Assembly (NCBI RefSeq): GCF_042655305.1
Contig: NZ_JBHSLR010000009.1
DNA length: 64,000 bases
Strand: one strand, 5' to 3'
Origin: Arcanobacterium_A bovis
Lineage (GTDB): Bacteria; Actinomycetota; Actinomycetes; Actinomycetales; Actinomycetaceae
A model generated the notes under the pieces. The model searched no databases. It was not told the origin of the DNA and saw only the letters and a list, made by a program, of their open reading frames with translations. Position 1 is the stretch's first letter. Every line of letters begins with the position of its first letter. A program made the translations under genes and the position numbers. Below, piece by piece: positions 35,430 to 44,700 of this stretch.

Positions 35430-36394
35430 AAGATCGTCCCCGCCGTCTTCGTACTACTGCAGCAATGCGTGCACTTGTGGCCCAAACGCACGTACTACCT
35501 CAGCAATTGATATATCCGGCATTTGTGCGTGAAGGAGACGGCGATCCTACCGAGATCACTGCTATGCCTGGGCAGTTTCAGCACACTCTCGATTCGATTC
35601 GGGCTCTTGCCTGCGAACTTGTTGAGGCCGGAGTTGGCGGGATCGACTTGTTCGGAGTGCCTGATCAAGTCAATAAAGACGCCGCTGGATCGCAAGCTTG
35701 GGCTCCAGCGGGCATCTTGAATCGCGCCATTGAGGCGGTGCGGGCCGAAGTCGGCGACGAGCTTGTGATCTGTGCGGATACCTGCTTAGACGAGTTCACG
35801 AGCCACGGACACTGCGGCGTCCTCAACAATCAAGGGATTGTCGATAACGACGCAACACTTGATCTGTACGCGCGGATGGCACTCGCGCAAGCCCAGGCAG
35901 GCGCACATATGGTAAGTCCGTCGGGAATGATGGACGGACAAGTAGAACATATCCGCACCGTGCTTGATACACACGGCTTCACTGATGTGTCGATTATGGC
36001 GTACTCGGCGAAATACGCCTCAGCCTTCTTCGGTCCTTTCCGTGAGGCAGTCGCTTCAACGTTATGTGGCGATCGAAAAACCTACCAGCAAGATCCTGCC
36101 AATCGCAAAGAAGGAGTGCGCGAGGCGCTCCTAGACGCCGCGCAAGGAGCAGATATTGTGATGGTCAAGCCTGCGAGCCACTATCTTGATGTGCTTGCAG
36201 ATGTAGCTCAGGTGGTAGATATTCCAGTTGCTGCGTATCAAGTGAGCGGCGAATATGCGATGATCGAAGCCGCTGCCCGCAATGGCTGGATCAATCGGGA
36301 GGCGGCCATCGACGAATCACTCGTGTCGATTGCCCGCGCGGGCGCAGATGTGATTTTGAGCTACTGGGCATTAGAATATGCTCGGCGCTCTTAG
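35426..36394 (+). CDS. hemB: Delta-aminolevulinic acid dehydratase
   Basis: Condenses two 5-aminolevulinates into porphobilinogen. Length 322 aa. The start RPRRLRTTAAMRALVAQTHVLPQQLIYPAFVREG is typical. The metal-binding site reads CADTCLDEFTSHGHCGVL with three cysteines, pointing to a zinc-type active site. SIMAYSAKYASAFFGPFREAV carries the first Schiff-base lysine and DIVMVKPASHYLDVL the second. Overlap with hemD is 4 nt. Confidence 0.96.
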   Translation: MKDRPRRLRTTAAMRALVAQTHVLPQQLIYPAFVREGDGDPTEITAMPGQFQHTLDSIRALACELVEAGVGGIDLFGVPDQVNKDAAGSQAWAPAGILNRAIEAVRAEVGDELVICADTCLDEFTSHGHCGVLNNQGIVDNDATLDLYARMALAQAQAGAHMVSPSGMMDGQVEHIRTVLDTHGFTDVSIMAYSAKYASAFFGPFREAVASTLCGDRKTYQQDPANRKEGVREALLDAAQGADIVMVKPASHYLDVLADVAQVVDIPVAAYQVSGEYAMIEAAARNGWINREAAIDESLVSIARAGADVILSYWALEYARRS

Positions 36395-36462
36395 AAACTT
36401 TTGCTCAAACTGAGCCTAAATCAGCTGTTAACGAGCCTAGAATACGAGTTAGAAAGACGACG

Positions 36463-37863
36463 ATGAGTTCCCACGATTCCTTTCAACGTGCAAATATCGC
36501 TATCCCTGGCGGAGTAAATTCTCCTGTTCGCGCCTTTGGTTCGGTTGGCGGTGATCCACGCTTTATTGCCGCTGCTTACGGACCTTATGTGCGCGACAAT
36601 GAAGGGCGTGAGTACGTCGATTTGGTGTGCACCTGGGGACCTTCTCTCTTGGGACATGCCCATCCAGAAGTTATTGCGGCAGTGCAAAAAACGGCTGCTC
36701 AAGGCTTGAGTTTCGGCGCGCCCACTGATCGCGAGACTGATCTGGCAAATGCGATCACCGAGCGCGTTCCGGCTGCTGAGCAAGTTCGACTGGTGTCCAC
36801 CGGCACTGAAGCTACAATGACGGCGATCCGCTTGGCTCGCGGCGTCACGGGGCGCGACCTCATTATCAAGTTCGCTGGCTGCTACCATGGACACTCTGAC
36901 GCATTGCTCGCCGCTGCTGGTTCAGGCGTCGCCACCCAAGGCTTGCCGGGTTCTGCCGGCGTCACAGCTGGTACAGCCGCCGATACGATAGTTCTTCCGT
37001 ATAACGACGCCGCTGCCTTGCGCGAAGCTTTTGCCTTGCGTGGCTCTGAAATCGCGGCAGTAATCACTGAAGCCTCACCTGCCAATATGGGTGTAGTGCC
37101 ACCTGTTGACGATTTCAATACCGTGATCAGGCAAGAAACTCAGCGCGCTGGAGCCTTGATGATTATGGACGAAGTGCTTACTGGATTTAGGTGTTCACGA
37201 TCCGGTTATTGGGGCTTCGAAACCGGCTTGAGCGCACGTAATCGCACGCTTGGCTTGCCTGAAGCCGCAACGGTAGATGCACAAGCTCGCCGCACATGGG
37301 TAGCAAACGAGTTGGAAGGGCTAACTTACGTGCCCGATATTTTCACCTTTGGCAAAGTGGTGGGCGGTGGCATGCCGCTCGCAGCTTTAGGAGGATCGGC
37401 ACAGGTTATGGCACATCTGGCTCCGCTTGGTTCGGTGTATCAAGCGGGTACTCTCTCAGGTAACCCGCTCGCTACCGCAGCAGGCTTGACCACTCTCAAG
37501 CTTGCAGATGAGCAGGCGTATCGTCACATTGATGCAACTGCAGATTCTCTTATTGACTTAATAAGCGGGGCTCTGAACAGTGCAGGCATACCTTTTAGGA
37601 TCAATAGGGCGGCAAATCTTTTCAGCGTGTTCTTTGGCGAAGAGCCAGCCCAACATGGCGTGGTCAATTATGAGCAGGCACAACGACAAAATGTGGCAGC
37701 TTACCGCGCGTTCTTCCATGCCATGTTAGATGAGGGAATTATGTTGCCGCCATCTGCATTTGAATCATGGTTTGTATCCGCAGCTCATACAGCAGAGCAA
37801 GTGGATCGAATCGCAGCAGCTTTGCCACGGGCAATTTCTGAACTCAAGAAAACCTTGAGCTAG
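36463..37863 (+). CDS. hemL: Glutamate-1-semialdehyde 2,1-aminomutase
   Basis: PLP enzyme that turns glutamate-1-semialdehyde into 5-aminolevulinate, completing the C5 entry begun by HemA. Length 466 aa. The PLP lysine is K298 in FTFGKVVGGGMP. Other signatures are IPGGVNSPVRAF at the start, LVSTGTEATMTAIRLARG, KFAGCYHGHSDALLAAAGSG and LMIMDEVLTGFRCSRSG. It is last in the rightward arm and is followed by a strong terminator. Confidence 0.97.
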   Translation: MSSHDSFQRANIAIPGGVNSPVRAFGSVGGDPRFIAAAYGPYVRDNEGREYVDLVCTWGPSLLGHAHPEVIAAVQKTAAQGLSFGAPTDRETDLANAITERVPAAEQVRLVSTGTEATMTAIRLARGVTGRDLIIKFAGCYHGHSDALLAAAGSGVATQGLPGSAGVTAGTAADTIVLPYNDAAALREAFALRGSEIAAVITEASPANMGVVPPVDDFNTVIRQETQRAGALMIMDEVLTGFRCSRSGYWGFETGLSARNRTLGLPEAATVDAQARRTWVANELEGLTYVPDIFTFGKVVGGGMPLAALGGSAQVMAHLAPLGSVYQAGTLSGNPLATAAGLTTLKLADEQAYRHIDATADSLIDLISGALNSAGIPFRINRAANLFSVFFGEEPAQHGVVNYEQAQRQNVAAYRAFFHAMLDEGIMLPPSAFESWFVSAAHTAEQVDRIAAALPRAISELKKTLS

Positions 37864-37938
37864 CCAGCTTAGTGCCATCAGAGTTCTCAATCCGCTAATA
37901 TGGCACGATCAAACGCCGCTTTTGCCGGTGCTTAATAT

Positions 37939-37990
37939 GGTGTGGGGTGTTGGAACGCTACCGCGTTCCAACACCCCACACCTGTTTTCT
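37939..37990. terminator. Bidirectional terminator between hemL and nanH
   Basis: A perfect 20-bp stem (37939-37958 with 37963-37982) and 4-nt loop, then TGTTTTCT on the plus strand. It lies between converging genes, so it can serve both. Confidence 0.9.
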
Positions 37991-37998
37991 AACTTTCG

Positions 37999-40938
37999 TT
38001 AGATGGTCTCGCTTCTAACTTTGCGTCCCCTTCCTTTTTTGTTCGCAAAGAGAGTTGCTACACCTCCACACAGGAACAACACAAAGCACGAAACAGGGGC
38101 AATCAGATCACTGCCAGTGCGGGCAAGTTGTGGATCGCCAGCCGCCGTCCCCATCTTAACGGAGTTCTTTTGATCCAACGTAAGCACCGGCGTCGGTGGC
38201 ACTGCGGTAGCTGTCGCTGCCAATGCCGTCGACGCGAGATCTGCTGTTTCTAAGCGATGATCAGTTCCATATACGTCTGCAAATGCTTTCAAAATTGAAA
38301 GCGAAGCAAGAGTGCTGCGTGTGGGACCATAAGTTGAAATGATCCGCAAACGCACATACGTTTCTTTCGAATTTAATGCGTCAGGCGTGAGCGAAGGAAG
38401 ATCCATCATCCGCACTACCCGAGCGTTGCCGAACGTTTTACCGGCTCCAGTGCCGAGTCGCATTGCCATTGGCTTGGACGGAGTTGCCGAACCAGAACCT
38501 TCAGATTGCTTGGCTAACGCAGCGGCAACGTCTACTGGAATATCGACTTCAGCGCCAGAATTCTCTGCCGTGCCGTGAGCGACCTTAATGAGGTTATCTT
38601 TGCTCGTGCCGACATAGAGTTCGTACTCAGCAATCCGGCCGTTTTCTGAATCTTGCCGGTTGATGAACTGTACTGAACGCACCTCGGACGGACTCTTCTT
38701 AAGAGTGAAGTCGATATCGAGCGGAAAATTCATGGCCTTGCTCCACGGTGTGTGCCAAATGGTGTCGAGTTTACCATCGAGAATATTGGAAAAAGCTCCA
38801 TTTTCTTTGACTGTTTCTGCAGGTAGATCACTAACTAACTTGACTGGAACAGAATCGATGCCTTTTTCGCCAACGTAGAGACGCACCTCAGGCTCGGCGG
38901 TGAATTGAGATTCACGAGTTCCAGCTTTGACCACAAAAGGAATCTGAACCTTGCCCGGATTTGCGTTAGCCGCAACCGTAATCGGTACGTTAACATCTAC
39001 GGTTTTTCCGGCTTCAAGATCAACCGAAACGGGGCGCGTCAACGACCATCCTTTAGGTAGGGTTGGCACGATTTTTGCTCCTTTGACCGCTGAGCCAAGG
39101 TTCGATACACGCACCGTGATCTCTGATGCCCCGCGATGAACGACGGCCGGTTCAGCCTGCGCAATTACCGGTAGACCGCCGATCCAATCAAGTGAAATCT
39201 GGGTGTACTTGATCTGGTAGCCATCTCCACCAGTGCCGTCACGACCTTCGAAGAGCAATCCGTAGGTGCCCGGCTTTGCCAGCGGTGTGAGCGTCGAATA
39301 ATCCATTCTGTTAGGCTCGAATACTTTCGACTGCAACCAAGTCTTGCCATCATCGTAACTAATGCGCACTGTACCTTTTTCACGTGCCGTCTTTGATGCC
39401 GCATTGGTGAACAACAGAATCTTCGCTTCTGGCGATCCTTGCTCCGCATTCGGGAATGCACGAATAATCGCACCATTATTGTTCGGGTCGATCAAAGTGT
39501 CATCAACAGAGGTTTTCCTAGTCTCACCGGGAAGATTGGCGTATGTGTGGCCTCCATCATGCGAAATGCCAATCTTACGTGCCTTAGTGAAAGAATCGGA
39601 AGAACGCGAGTTGAGCATTACCGAGCCATTGGAAAGCTCCACTACCTTGTTCTCATCCATGTCGGTGCCGAATGGTTCACCACTCTGCCACGTTGCGCCG
39701 TGATTGTCCGAATAAACAGACACAGCTTGGTTCTTCCCATTCTTACGAACTGTGTACTGCTGAATTAGACGCCCTTTATGAGTTCCATATTTAAGCTGGA
39801 TTCCTTGGCCAGATGCCGCAAAACGGCTGGCAATAGCGGAATCCTTTGTTATGTCTTTAGTAATGACACGCGGGGTTGTCCAAGTCACACCGTTGTCCGT
39901 TGAAGACATTGTGGCAGCATGTAAAACATTACGATCCGAAGGATCAGTTCCCGGTAGTGACTCAGTGAAGCGTTTATTAAAGCTCTTGACGAAGAACATA
40001 TGGATTGTATTAGTTTCACTATCTACCACATACGATGGATCGGAATATCCATAATAATCGCTTCCACCTTGTTTACCAGCAGCAATCACCTTGATTGGTT
40101 CCCAAGATTTTCCACCGTCTTTGGAAATACGCTGAATAATCGAGTTGGCTTGCGGGGCATCAGCACAATCGTTCGGACGTCCGTCCCATGCAGCCAACAA
40201 CCAACCATTCGGAGCCATCGTGATAGCCGGAATACGATGACAATTGAAACCAGCAGATTTATGCGTGCCCAGCACTACCGTTTCGCCTTCTTTGCGAACT
40301 GTGGGGATCGTGGCTGGATCAGGAGCAACTGGACGTTCGCCGGACACCACCTTGACCACAGAAGCCTCAACCCGAATATTGTCTTGGAGAATCTGTTTGC
40401 CATCACGGTCTTTAGTGGCTTTCCAAACGGAATATGCCGAGAACGATCCTTGATTTAGGTCTTCAGTAGTTACGCGATGCTGGGCAAAATTGCATTCTTT
40501 CGTAACCCCTGCAGCAAGATCGCTCCAACGACAATTTTTTGCGTCACCTACTCGTACATTGCTCAGATTCGTTTCTGCAGGATATGCAGTAAGTGGTTGC
40601 GTTGACAAATTTGTGTAGCGAACGCGATATGTGAGCGTATCCCCCACAAATACCTTGTCCCCCAGCGAATCACTGCGTGTGAGCTCAACTCGCAAATACT
40701 GTTGCTCCGCAGACGTCGCCGCGGCTGGCGCAGTCTGTTCAGCACGTGCGACGCCGGTACTCTCAGCAGCACCGTTATGTGCAGTATCGTCTGCACCCTG
40801 GGCAGCTACCGCCGGAGTCATGGCAAACAAAACTGCAGTAACCATCGCTCCGCTTCGACGGAATCGACGTGTGCGAATTGAATAATTTTTGTCTTTCTTG
40901 AAAGACTCTTCTTCCTTGAAGTGGCGAAGAATTTGCAT
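37999..40938 (-). CDS. nanH: Cell-wall-anchored sialidase (GH33)
   Basis: Exo-sialidase that releases sialic acid from host glycans. Length 979 aa. A long basic signal peptide ends near residue 47, and the GH33 propeller spans about 220-590. The FRIP-type motif is HRIP (234-237). Asp boxes are SKDGGKSW (272-279), STDNGVTW (346-353), SHDGGHTY (459-466) and SYDDGKTW (527-534), with a variant at 410-417. The likely nucleophile tyrosine is in DYSTL (546-550). NEW3-like and discoidin-like domains follow. LARTG (938-942), a hydrophobic stretch and KKGRGRK form a sorting signal of the LAxTG type. AAGGGGGA precedes the ATG. Confidence 0.95.
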   Translation of the reverse strand: MQILRHFKEEESFKKDKNYSIRTRRFRRSGAMVTAVLFAMTPAVAAQGADDTAHNGAAESTGVARAEQTAPAAATSAEQQYLRVELTRSDSLGDKVFVGDTLTYRVRYTNLSTQPLTAYPAETNLSNVRVGDAKNCRWSDLAAGVTKECNFAQHRVTTEDLNQGSFSAYSVWKATKDRDGKQILQDNIRVEASVVKVVSGERPVAPDPATIPTVRKEGETVVLGTHKSAGFNCHRIPAITMAPNGWLLAAWDGRPNDCADAPQANSIIQRISKDGGKSWEPIKVIAAGKQGGSDYYGYSDPSYVVDSETNTIHMFFVKSFNKRFTESLPGTDPSDRNVLHAATMSSTDNGVTWTTPRVITKDITKDSAIASRFAASGQGIQLKYGTHKGRLIQQYTVRKNGKNQAVSVYSDNHGATWQSGEPFGTDMDENKVVELSNGSVMLNSRSSDSFTKARKIGISHDGGHTYANLPGETRKTSVDDTLIDPNNNGAIIRAFPNAEQGSPEAKILLFTNAASKTAREKGTVRISYDDGKTWLQSKVFEPNRMDYSTLTPLAKPGTYGLLFEGRDGTGGDGYQIKYTQISLDWIGGLPVIAQAEPAVVHRGASEITVRVSNLGSAVKGAKIVPTLPKGWSLTRPVSVDLEAGKTVDVNVPITVAANANPGKVQIPFVVKAGTRESQFTAEPEVRLYVGEKGIDSVPVKLVSDLPAETVKENGAFSNILDGKLDTIWHTPWSKAMNFPLDIDFTLKKSPSEVRSVQFINRQDSENGRIAEYELYVGTSKDNLIKVAHGTAENSGAEVDIPVDVAAALAKQSEGSGSATPSKPMAMRLGTGAGKTFGNARVVRMMDLPSLTPDALNSKETYVRLRIISTYGPTRSTLASLSILKAFADVYGTDHRLETADLASTALAATATAVPPTPVLTLDQKNSVKMGTAAGDPQLARTGSDLIAPVSCFVLFLCGGVATLFANKKGRGRKVRSETI

Positions 40939-41272
40939 ATTTCCCCCTTTGGCTTAGCAAAATTCTTAATCACTAGGATAACAAAAAATTGTCAGACATC
41001 AGACTAGTTTTGAGAAGTAATTTAATTTGACACCACTTCACTATGTCACGTCTATAAAATTTGCAAGCAATTACTTATCAAATACGGCTACATTTACAGC
41101 AGTTTTACAACCTCTATAAATAAATACAATTTTTCATCTTAGCTTATTGATTCACGCCTCGGTGGCGACGACGCCGCACAGCAACACGCGACACCGCCTG
41201 GACACATCTGGCCAGTACGCCGTCGTCACTCCAAGACGCAAGGATCAAGCGCAACTCTCCCTACGGCGCAAC
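40939..41272. other. Intergenic region upstream of the sialidase
   Basis: A 334-bp stretch without a gene. Positions 40980-41140 are markedly A/T-rich and presumably hold the sialidase promoter, but no convincing -35/-10 pair was picked. The rest is GC-rich and keeps short out-of-frame traces past the stop of the carbohydrate-binding remnant. No RNA structure was recognised. Confidence 0.5.
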
Positions 41273-41567
41273 TCAAACCGTGGGCGTGCCAAGATCAGGT
41301 GCCGGACCGCCGTCGTGAGAAAACGAACCGTATTCCATCCCTGCTTCAACAGCGCTCCACACTTCTCAGTGGCAAATCCACTAGAACTCCCCGTGCTCAA
41401 CTTACTCAGCACAACCGTTTGATTGTCGTTTACATAACCGGTCACCGAACGCGGTTCGCCACTGCGATATTCGAGCGAGAGTTCATACACTCCATCAGCT
41501 GGCACATACACTTGATTGAGCGTCGCATCATTGCCAACTCCACCAAACTGAAGTGCTCCCTTGAGCA
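41273..41567 (-). pseudogene. Frameshifted C-terminal carbohydrate-binding (CBM6/35-like) remnant
   Basis: The minus-strand frame after the brnQ stop encodes GALQFGGVGNDATLNQVYVP and GVYELSLEYRSGEPRSVTGY, the fold of a CBM6/35-type module at the end of glycoside hydrolases. After GWNTV the frame breaks in a four-T run. With one extra T it would continue R-F-SHDGGPAPDLGTPTV and stop at 41273-41275, giving a natural CBM ending (x-APDLxxxxV). The catalytic domain is absent: the remnant begins directly after brnQ. It is therefore the 3' scrap of a larger secreted enzyme, probably a glycosidase. The original enzyme cannot be named. Confidence 0.7.
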
Positions 41568-41576
41568 TTATGCATG

Positions 41577-42914
41577 TTACGCATGCACGCGCTTTGAACC
41601 ATTCAGTGCGAACAATACCGCACCGATCACGGCTCCAATACCTGCTGGAACAATCCATCCCAAACCAAGATCGAACATCGGCAGGAAACTTCCCGCCCAG
41701 CTCACATCAATCCCCCATGGCAAGGTCTTGATGAAGTCGAAGATAGCACCAATAGCTGCGCCAAGAGTCACGCAGACGTACACAATACGCGGCACGGATA
41801 CGTAGACATCCACTAATGCTAGAAGAATTAGCGAAATTGCCAAGGGATAGAGCAGCATCAACATCGGAATGGCATAGGCGATGAGCGCAGTGAGCCCTAC
41901 ATTTGCCATCAAGAATGAGAACACCGAGAAAATGGTCACCAAGGTGTTGTAGCTAATCTTGCCTTTCAAAAGCGGCTCAAAAGCTTGACCACATGCCGTA
42001 ATCAGGCCAATCGCTGTCTTAAAACAGGCAAAAGTGATCGTCAGTGCCAGCACCAGCGCGCCCGCATTACCTAGGTAGTGGCTTGAAATCTGCGCGAGGG
42101 CGATTCCACCATTCTCTGACGTCTCGAAAAGTCCGCGGCTTTGTACACCGACGATAGTGATAAGTACGTAGATGAATGCCATCAAGAGTCCTGCAAAAAC
42201 TCCGGCCTTGAGCGTGGAGCGAGCAATAGCACGCTCGTCTGTAATGCCAGCCGAAGTGATCACGTTGATGATTACGATTCCGAAAGCGAGAGACGCAATT
42301 CCATCCATCGTATTGTAGCCATCGAGAAGTCCCTTGAAGAAGACGCCGGATTGGTACGTGGCGTCCGGGGTTACGTTCGCCACCGACGTCGCAGGATTCC
42401 ACAGTGCCGCCACCACAAGAATCGCAAGGAAAACAAGGAAAATTGGATTCAGAATCTTTCCGATCCAGGTGACGATTCCAGACGGGCGCAACGAAAAGAA
42501 CAGCGCCGCGGCAAAAAATACCGCAGTGAAAACTAATAGCGCTACGCTCTTGGCAGATGCCTCGCTCACCAGCGGTTCCACACCAATTGCGAAGGAGGTT
42601 GTTGCTGTGCGCGGAATTGCAAAAAACGGACCAATGGTCAGATAGAGCAAAGCGGTGAAGATTTTTGCATAACGTGGACTGATACGAGAGGAAAGTTCTT
42701 GCAGGCCACTTGAATGGGTAGCGCCAATCACCACGACGCCGAGGATGGGCAAGCCAACAGCGCTCACGATGAAGCCAAGTAGCGCCCAAAATGCGTTCGC
42801 TCCGGCAAGTTGCCCAAGATGAACTGGGAAAATAAGGTTTCCAGCTCCGAAAAACAAGCCGAATAATGTGCTGGAAACTAGTGCGAGTTCACCAGCATTT
42901 AATTTCGTTTTCAT
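41577..42914 (-). CDS. brnQ: Branched-chain amino acid transporter (LIVCS family)
   Basis: Cation-coupled symporter for leucine, isoleucine and valine in the cytoplasmic membrane. Length 445 aa with about 12 predicted helices. The family start is KLNAGELALVSSTLFGLFFGAGNLIFPVHLGQLAG, followed by GYNTMDGIASLAFGIVIINVI and SHYLGNAGALVLALTITFACFKTAIGLITACG. The C-terminus KRVHA ends just before a CBM remnant. It is monocistronic. Its pairing with leuCD elsewhere in the window shows the cell both makes and imports branched-chain amino acids. Confidence 0.95.
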   Translation of the reverse strand: MKTKLNAGELALVSSTLFGLFFGAGNLIFPVHLGQLAGANAFWALLGFIVSAVGLPILGVVVIGATHSSGLQELSSRISPRYAKIFTALLYLTIGPFFAIPRTATTSFAIGVEPLVSEASAKSVALLVFTAVFFAAALFFSLRPSGIVTWIGKILNPIFLVFLAILVVAALWNPATSVANVTPDATYQSGVFFKGLLDGYNTMDGIASLAFGIVIINVITSAGITDERAIARSTLKAGVFAGLLMAFIYVLITIVGVQSRGLFETSENGGIALAQISSHYLGNAGALVLALTITFACFKTAIGLITACGQAFEPLLKGKISYNTLVTIFSVFSFLMANVGLTALIAYAIPMLMLLYPLAISLILLALVDVYVSVPRIVYVCVTLGAAIGAIFDFIKTLPWGIDVSWAGSFLPMFDLGLGWIVPAGIGAVIGAVLFALNGSKRVHA

Positions 42915-43130
42915 AAGATCCCTTTAACATTGCTCATGCAGGAAAATGTGTGAGCAGCCCGTCAAGCCGTCATATTTATAGCACAAGATTTTTATGCGCC
43001 GAGCACCCACACATATTGTGAAACTGCAAAATGGCACTTCAATCATCCAAAATAAGCGATTTACAAGGGAAAACTAGGATCGTGCGGTTCAGCAAGAAGA
43101 ATTACCTGTGGGAGGAAACACAGCCAAGCG

Positions 43131-44699
43131 TCAATCCTGTACCTCAATCGTCACCCGCGCACCGCGTTCGGCTACCGACATCACGTGATTCACTGCCTTA
43201 TAGTGACCCGTCTGCGCAAATGTCAGTTCAACGAATCCTCCTTGAGCTGGTTGTAGCGGCAGCACTTGTGCTCCGACATCGTGCAGAGCCGGCACTGATC
43301 CCACGCTACTCGCTACGCCTCGATGGATCAGATATGCACCCTCGGTCCAGGTAGTGTCGAATTGCCCACCAACCACGTGAAAAGCGAGATTCTGATCTGG
43401 TCCGGCATTAAGCACCCAGAATCTTACTCGTTGATTCGGTTTTACTTGGATCGGATACTGTAGATATTGGTCAGAAATGCCATTAAACACCACGCGATCG
43501 GGTGTACCGGCAAGAATCTTTTGTGCATCCAGCTCTTTCGCTGACTCGGCGTTATGCGCCGCATTGGCCAAATATACCTCGGACTGTACCAACACGTACG
43601 ACGCATCTACCGGCTCAAGGTCTGGCGGCTCAATCACCACAGCACCGTGCATACCTGCCGCAATATGTGTTGACATCGGCATCGTCGAGCAATGATACAT
43701 CCAAATGCCAGCCCGCTCTGCTTTGAACACATATTCGAGCGATTCACCAGGCTTAATGGTTCGCATTGGCTGGTCAGGTGCCACAGCGCCAGCATGAAAA
43801 TCAATCGAATGGCCCATCGAACCATCGTTGATGAGCGTCACAACGAAAGTGTCCCCAACTCTTCCATGTAGCGTGGGCGCTACCGATTCTCCATTAAACG
43901 TCCAACGGCGCTGGTACAAGCCAGGCGAGACTTCCAGATTGACTTCTTGGACGCGAAGAGTGACTTTGCGCGTCTGTGATCCAGTATTAGGCTCAAGTGG
44001 TTTGAGCATCGGGTCAATATGATGGCTTAACTTCGCCCCAGAGACATCGGCAATATTAACAGGCATCGCATGATGAGCGCCGCTGGCACTATTCGCTGTC
44101 GAGGAATGATCGTGGCTATCCCCCATGCTTTCATTCTTTGCCGACGACGCACTGGTCACCACAATTTCGAGCGTCATTCCCATTTGTTCGTGACCGGCTA
44201 CCGAGCAATGTCCCATCGTTGATTCACGCATCACCCCAGCATTTAGCTGCGCAGATTTTCCTGGTTGCACTCTAGGTGTGGCTGAATCACCAATAACGAG
44301 ATCATGGCCCGATACCGGATCCGTGTTTACCAAAGTTACGATAAGCTCATTACCAGCTGGAACTTCAATCCGGTTCGGTGAGAACGTCATATCCGCACGG
44401 GCCTGAACTTCTACTTCGGTGGTTTCGCCGGTAGGAAGTATATTCGCATTTTGTGATTCCCCGCTGCTGGGCGTTGCAAGATTTACAGATGCACGCGGTG
44501 TTGTTTCGAAAACTAAGCCAAACACCACAGCACACAGTATCGCAAGAGTAGCCCACATCGCACCTGTCTGCGTCCATACGCTGGGAATGGATGGCTTCTT
44601 TTGCTCGTTTCGCGATGTGGCAACCTTTTCATCACTTTGTGCGCTAGTGCCATGTGCGAAGCTATTCTCAGCGTTATGCGGCGTATTCATTGGTTCCAT
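43131..44699 (-). CDS. Membrane-anchored copper protein, NirK/AniA-like
   Basis: Multicopper protein of 522 residues from the ATG at 44699. One TM segment (about 47-66) anchors it outside. An extra cupredoxin (about 95-182) has candidate ligands H132, C165, H170 and M173 or M175. The NirK-like domains follow: H297, C337, H345 and M350 match type 1 copper, while D300, H302, H336 and H441 match the type 2 site and its aspartate. The 8-residue C337-H345 spacing resembles AniA-type nitrite reductases. The VVFNG stretch lacks the usual VGALTG-type continuation, so the catalytic histidine is uncertain and nitrite reduction remains an inference. It is 1 bp after its membrane partner. Confidence 0.85.
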   Translation of the reverse strand: MEPMNTPHNAENSFAHGTSAQSDEKVATSRNEQKKPSIPSVWTQTGAMWATLAILCAVVFGLVFETTPRASVNLATPSSGESQNANILPTGETTEVEVQARADMTFSPNRIEVPAGNELIVTLVNTDPVSGHDLVIGDSATPRVQPGKSAQLNAGVMRESTMGHCSVAGHEQMGMTLEIVVTSASSAKNESMGDSHDHSSTANSASGAHHAMPVNIADVSGAKLSHHIDPMLKPLEPNTGSQTRKVTLRVQEVNLEVSPGLYQRRWTFNGESVAPTLHGRVGDTFVVTLINDGSMGHSIDFHAGAVAPDQPMRTIKPGESLEYVFKAERAGIWMYHCSTMPMSTHIAAGMHGAVVIEPPDLEPVDASYVLVQSEVYLANAAHNAESAKELDAQKILAGTPDRVVFNGISDQYLQYPIQVKPNQRVRFWVLNAGPDQNLAFHVVGGQFDTTWTEGAYLIHRGVASSVGSVPALHDVGAQVLPLQPAQGGFVELTFAQTGHYKAVNHVMSVAERGARVTIEVQD

Positions 44700-44700
44700 A

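Noticed and set aside
43031..43354. Plus-strand ORF of 107 codons opposite the copper protein
   Set aside because: It is antisense to a well-supported gene, has low-complexity basic composition and no recognisable domain.
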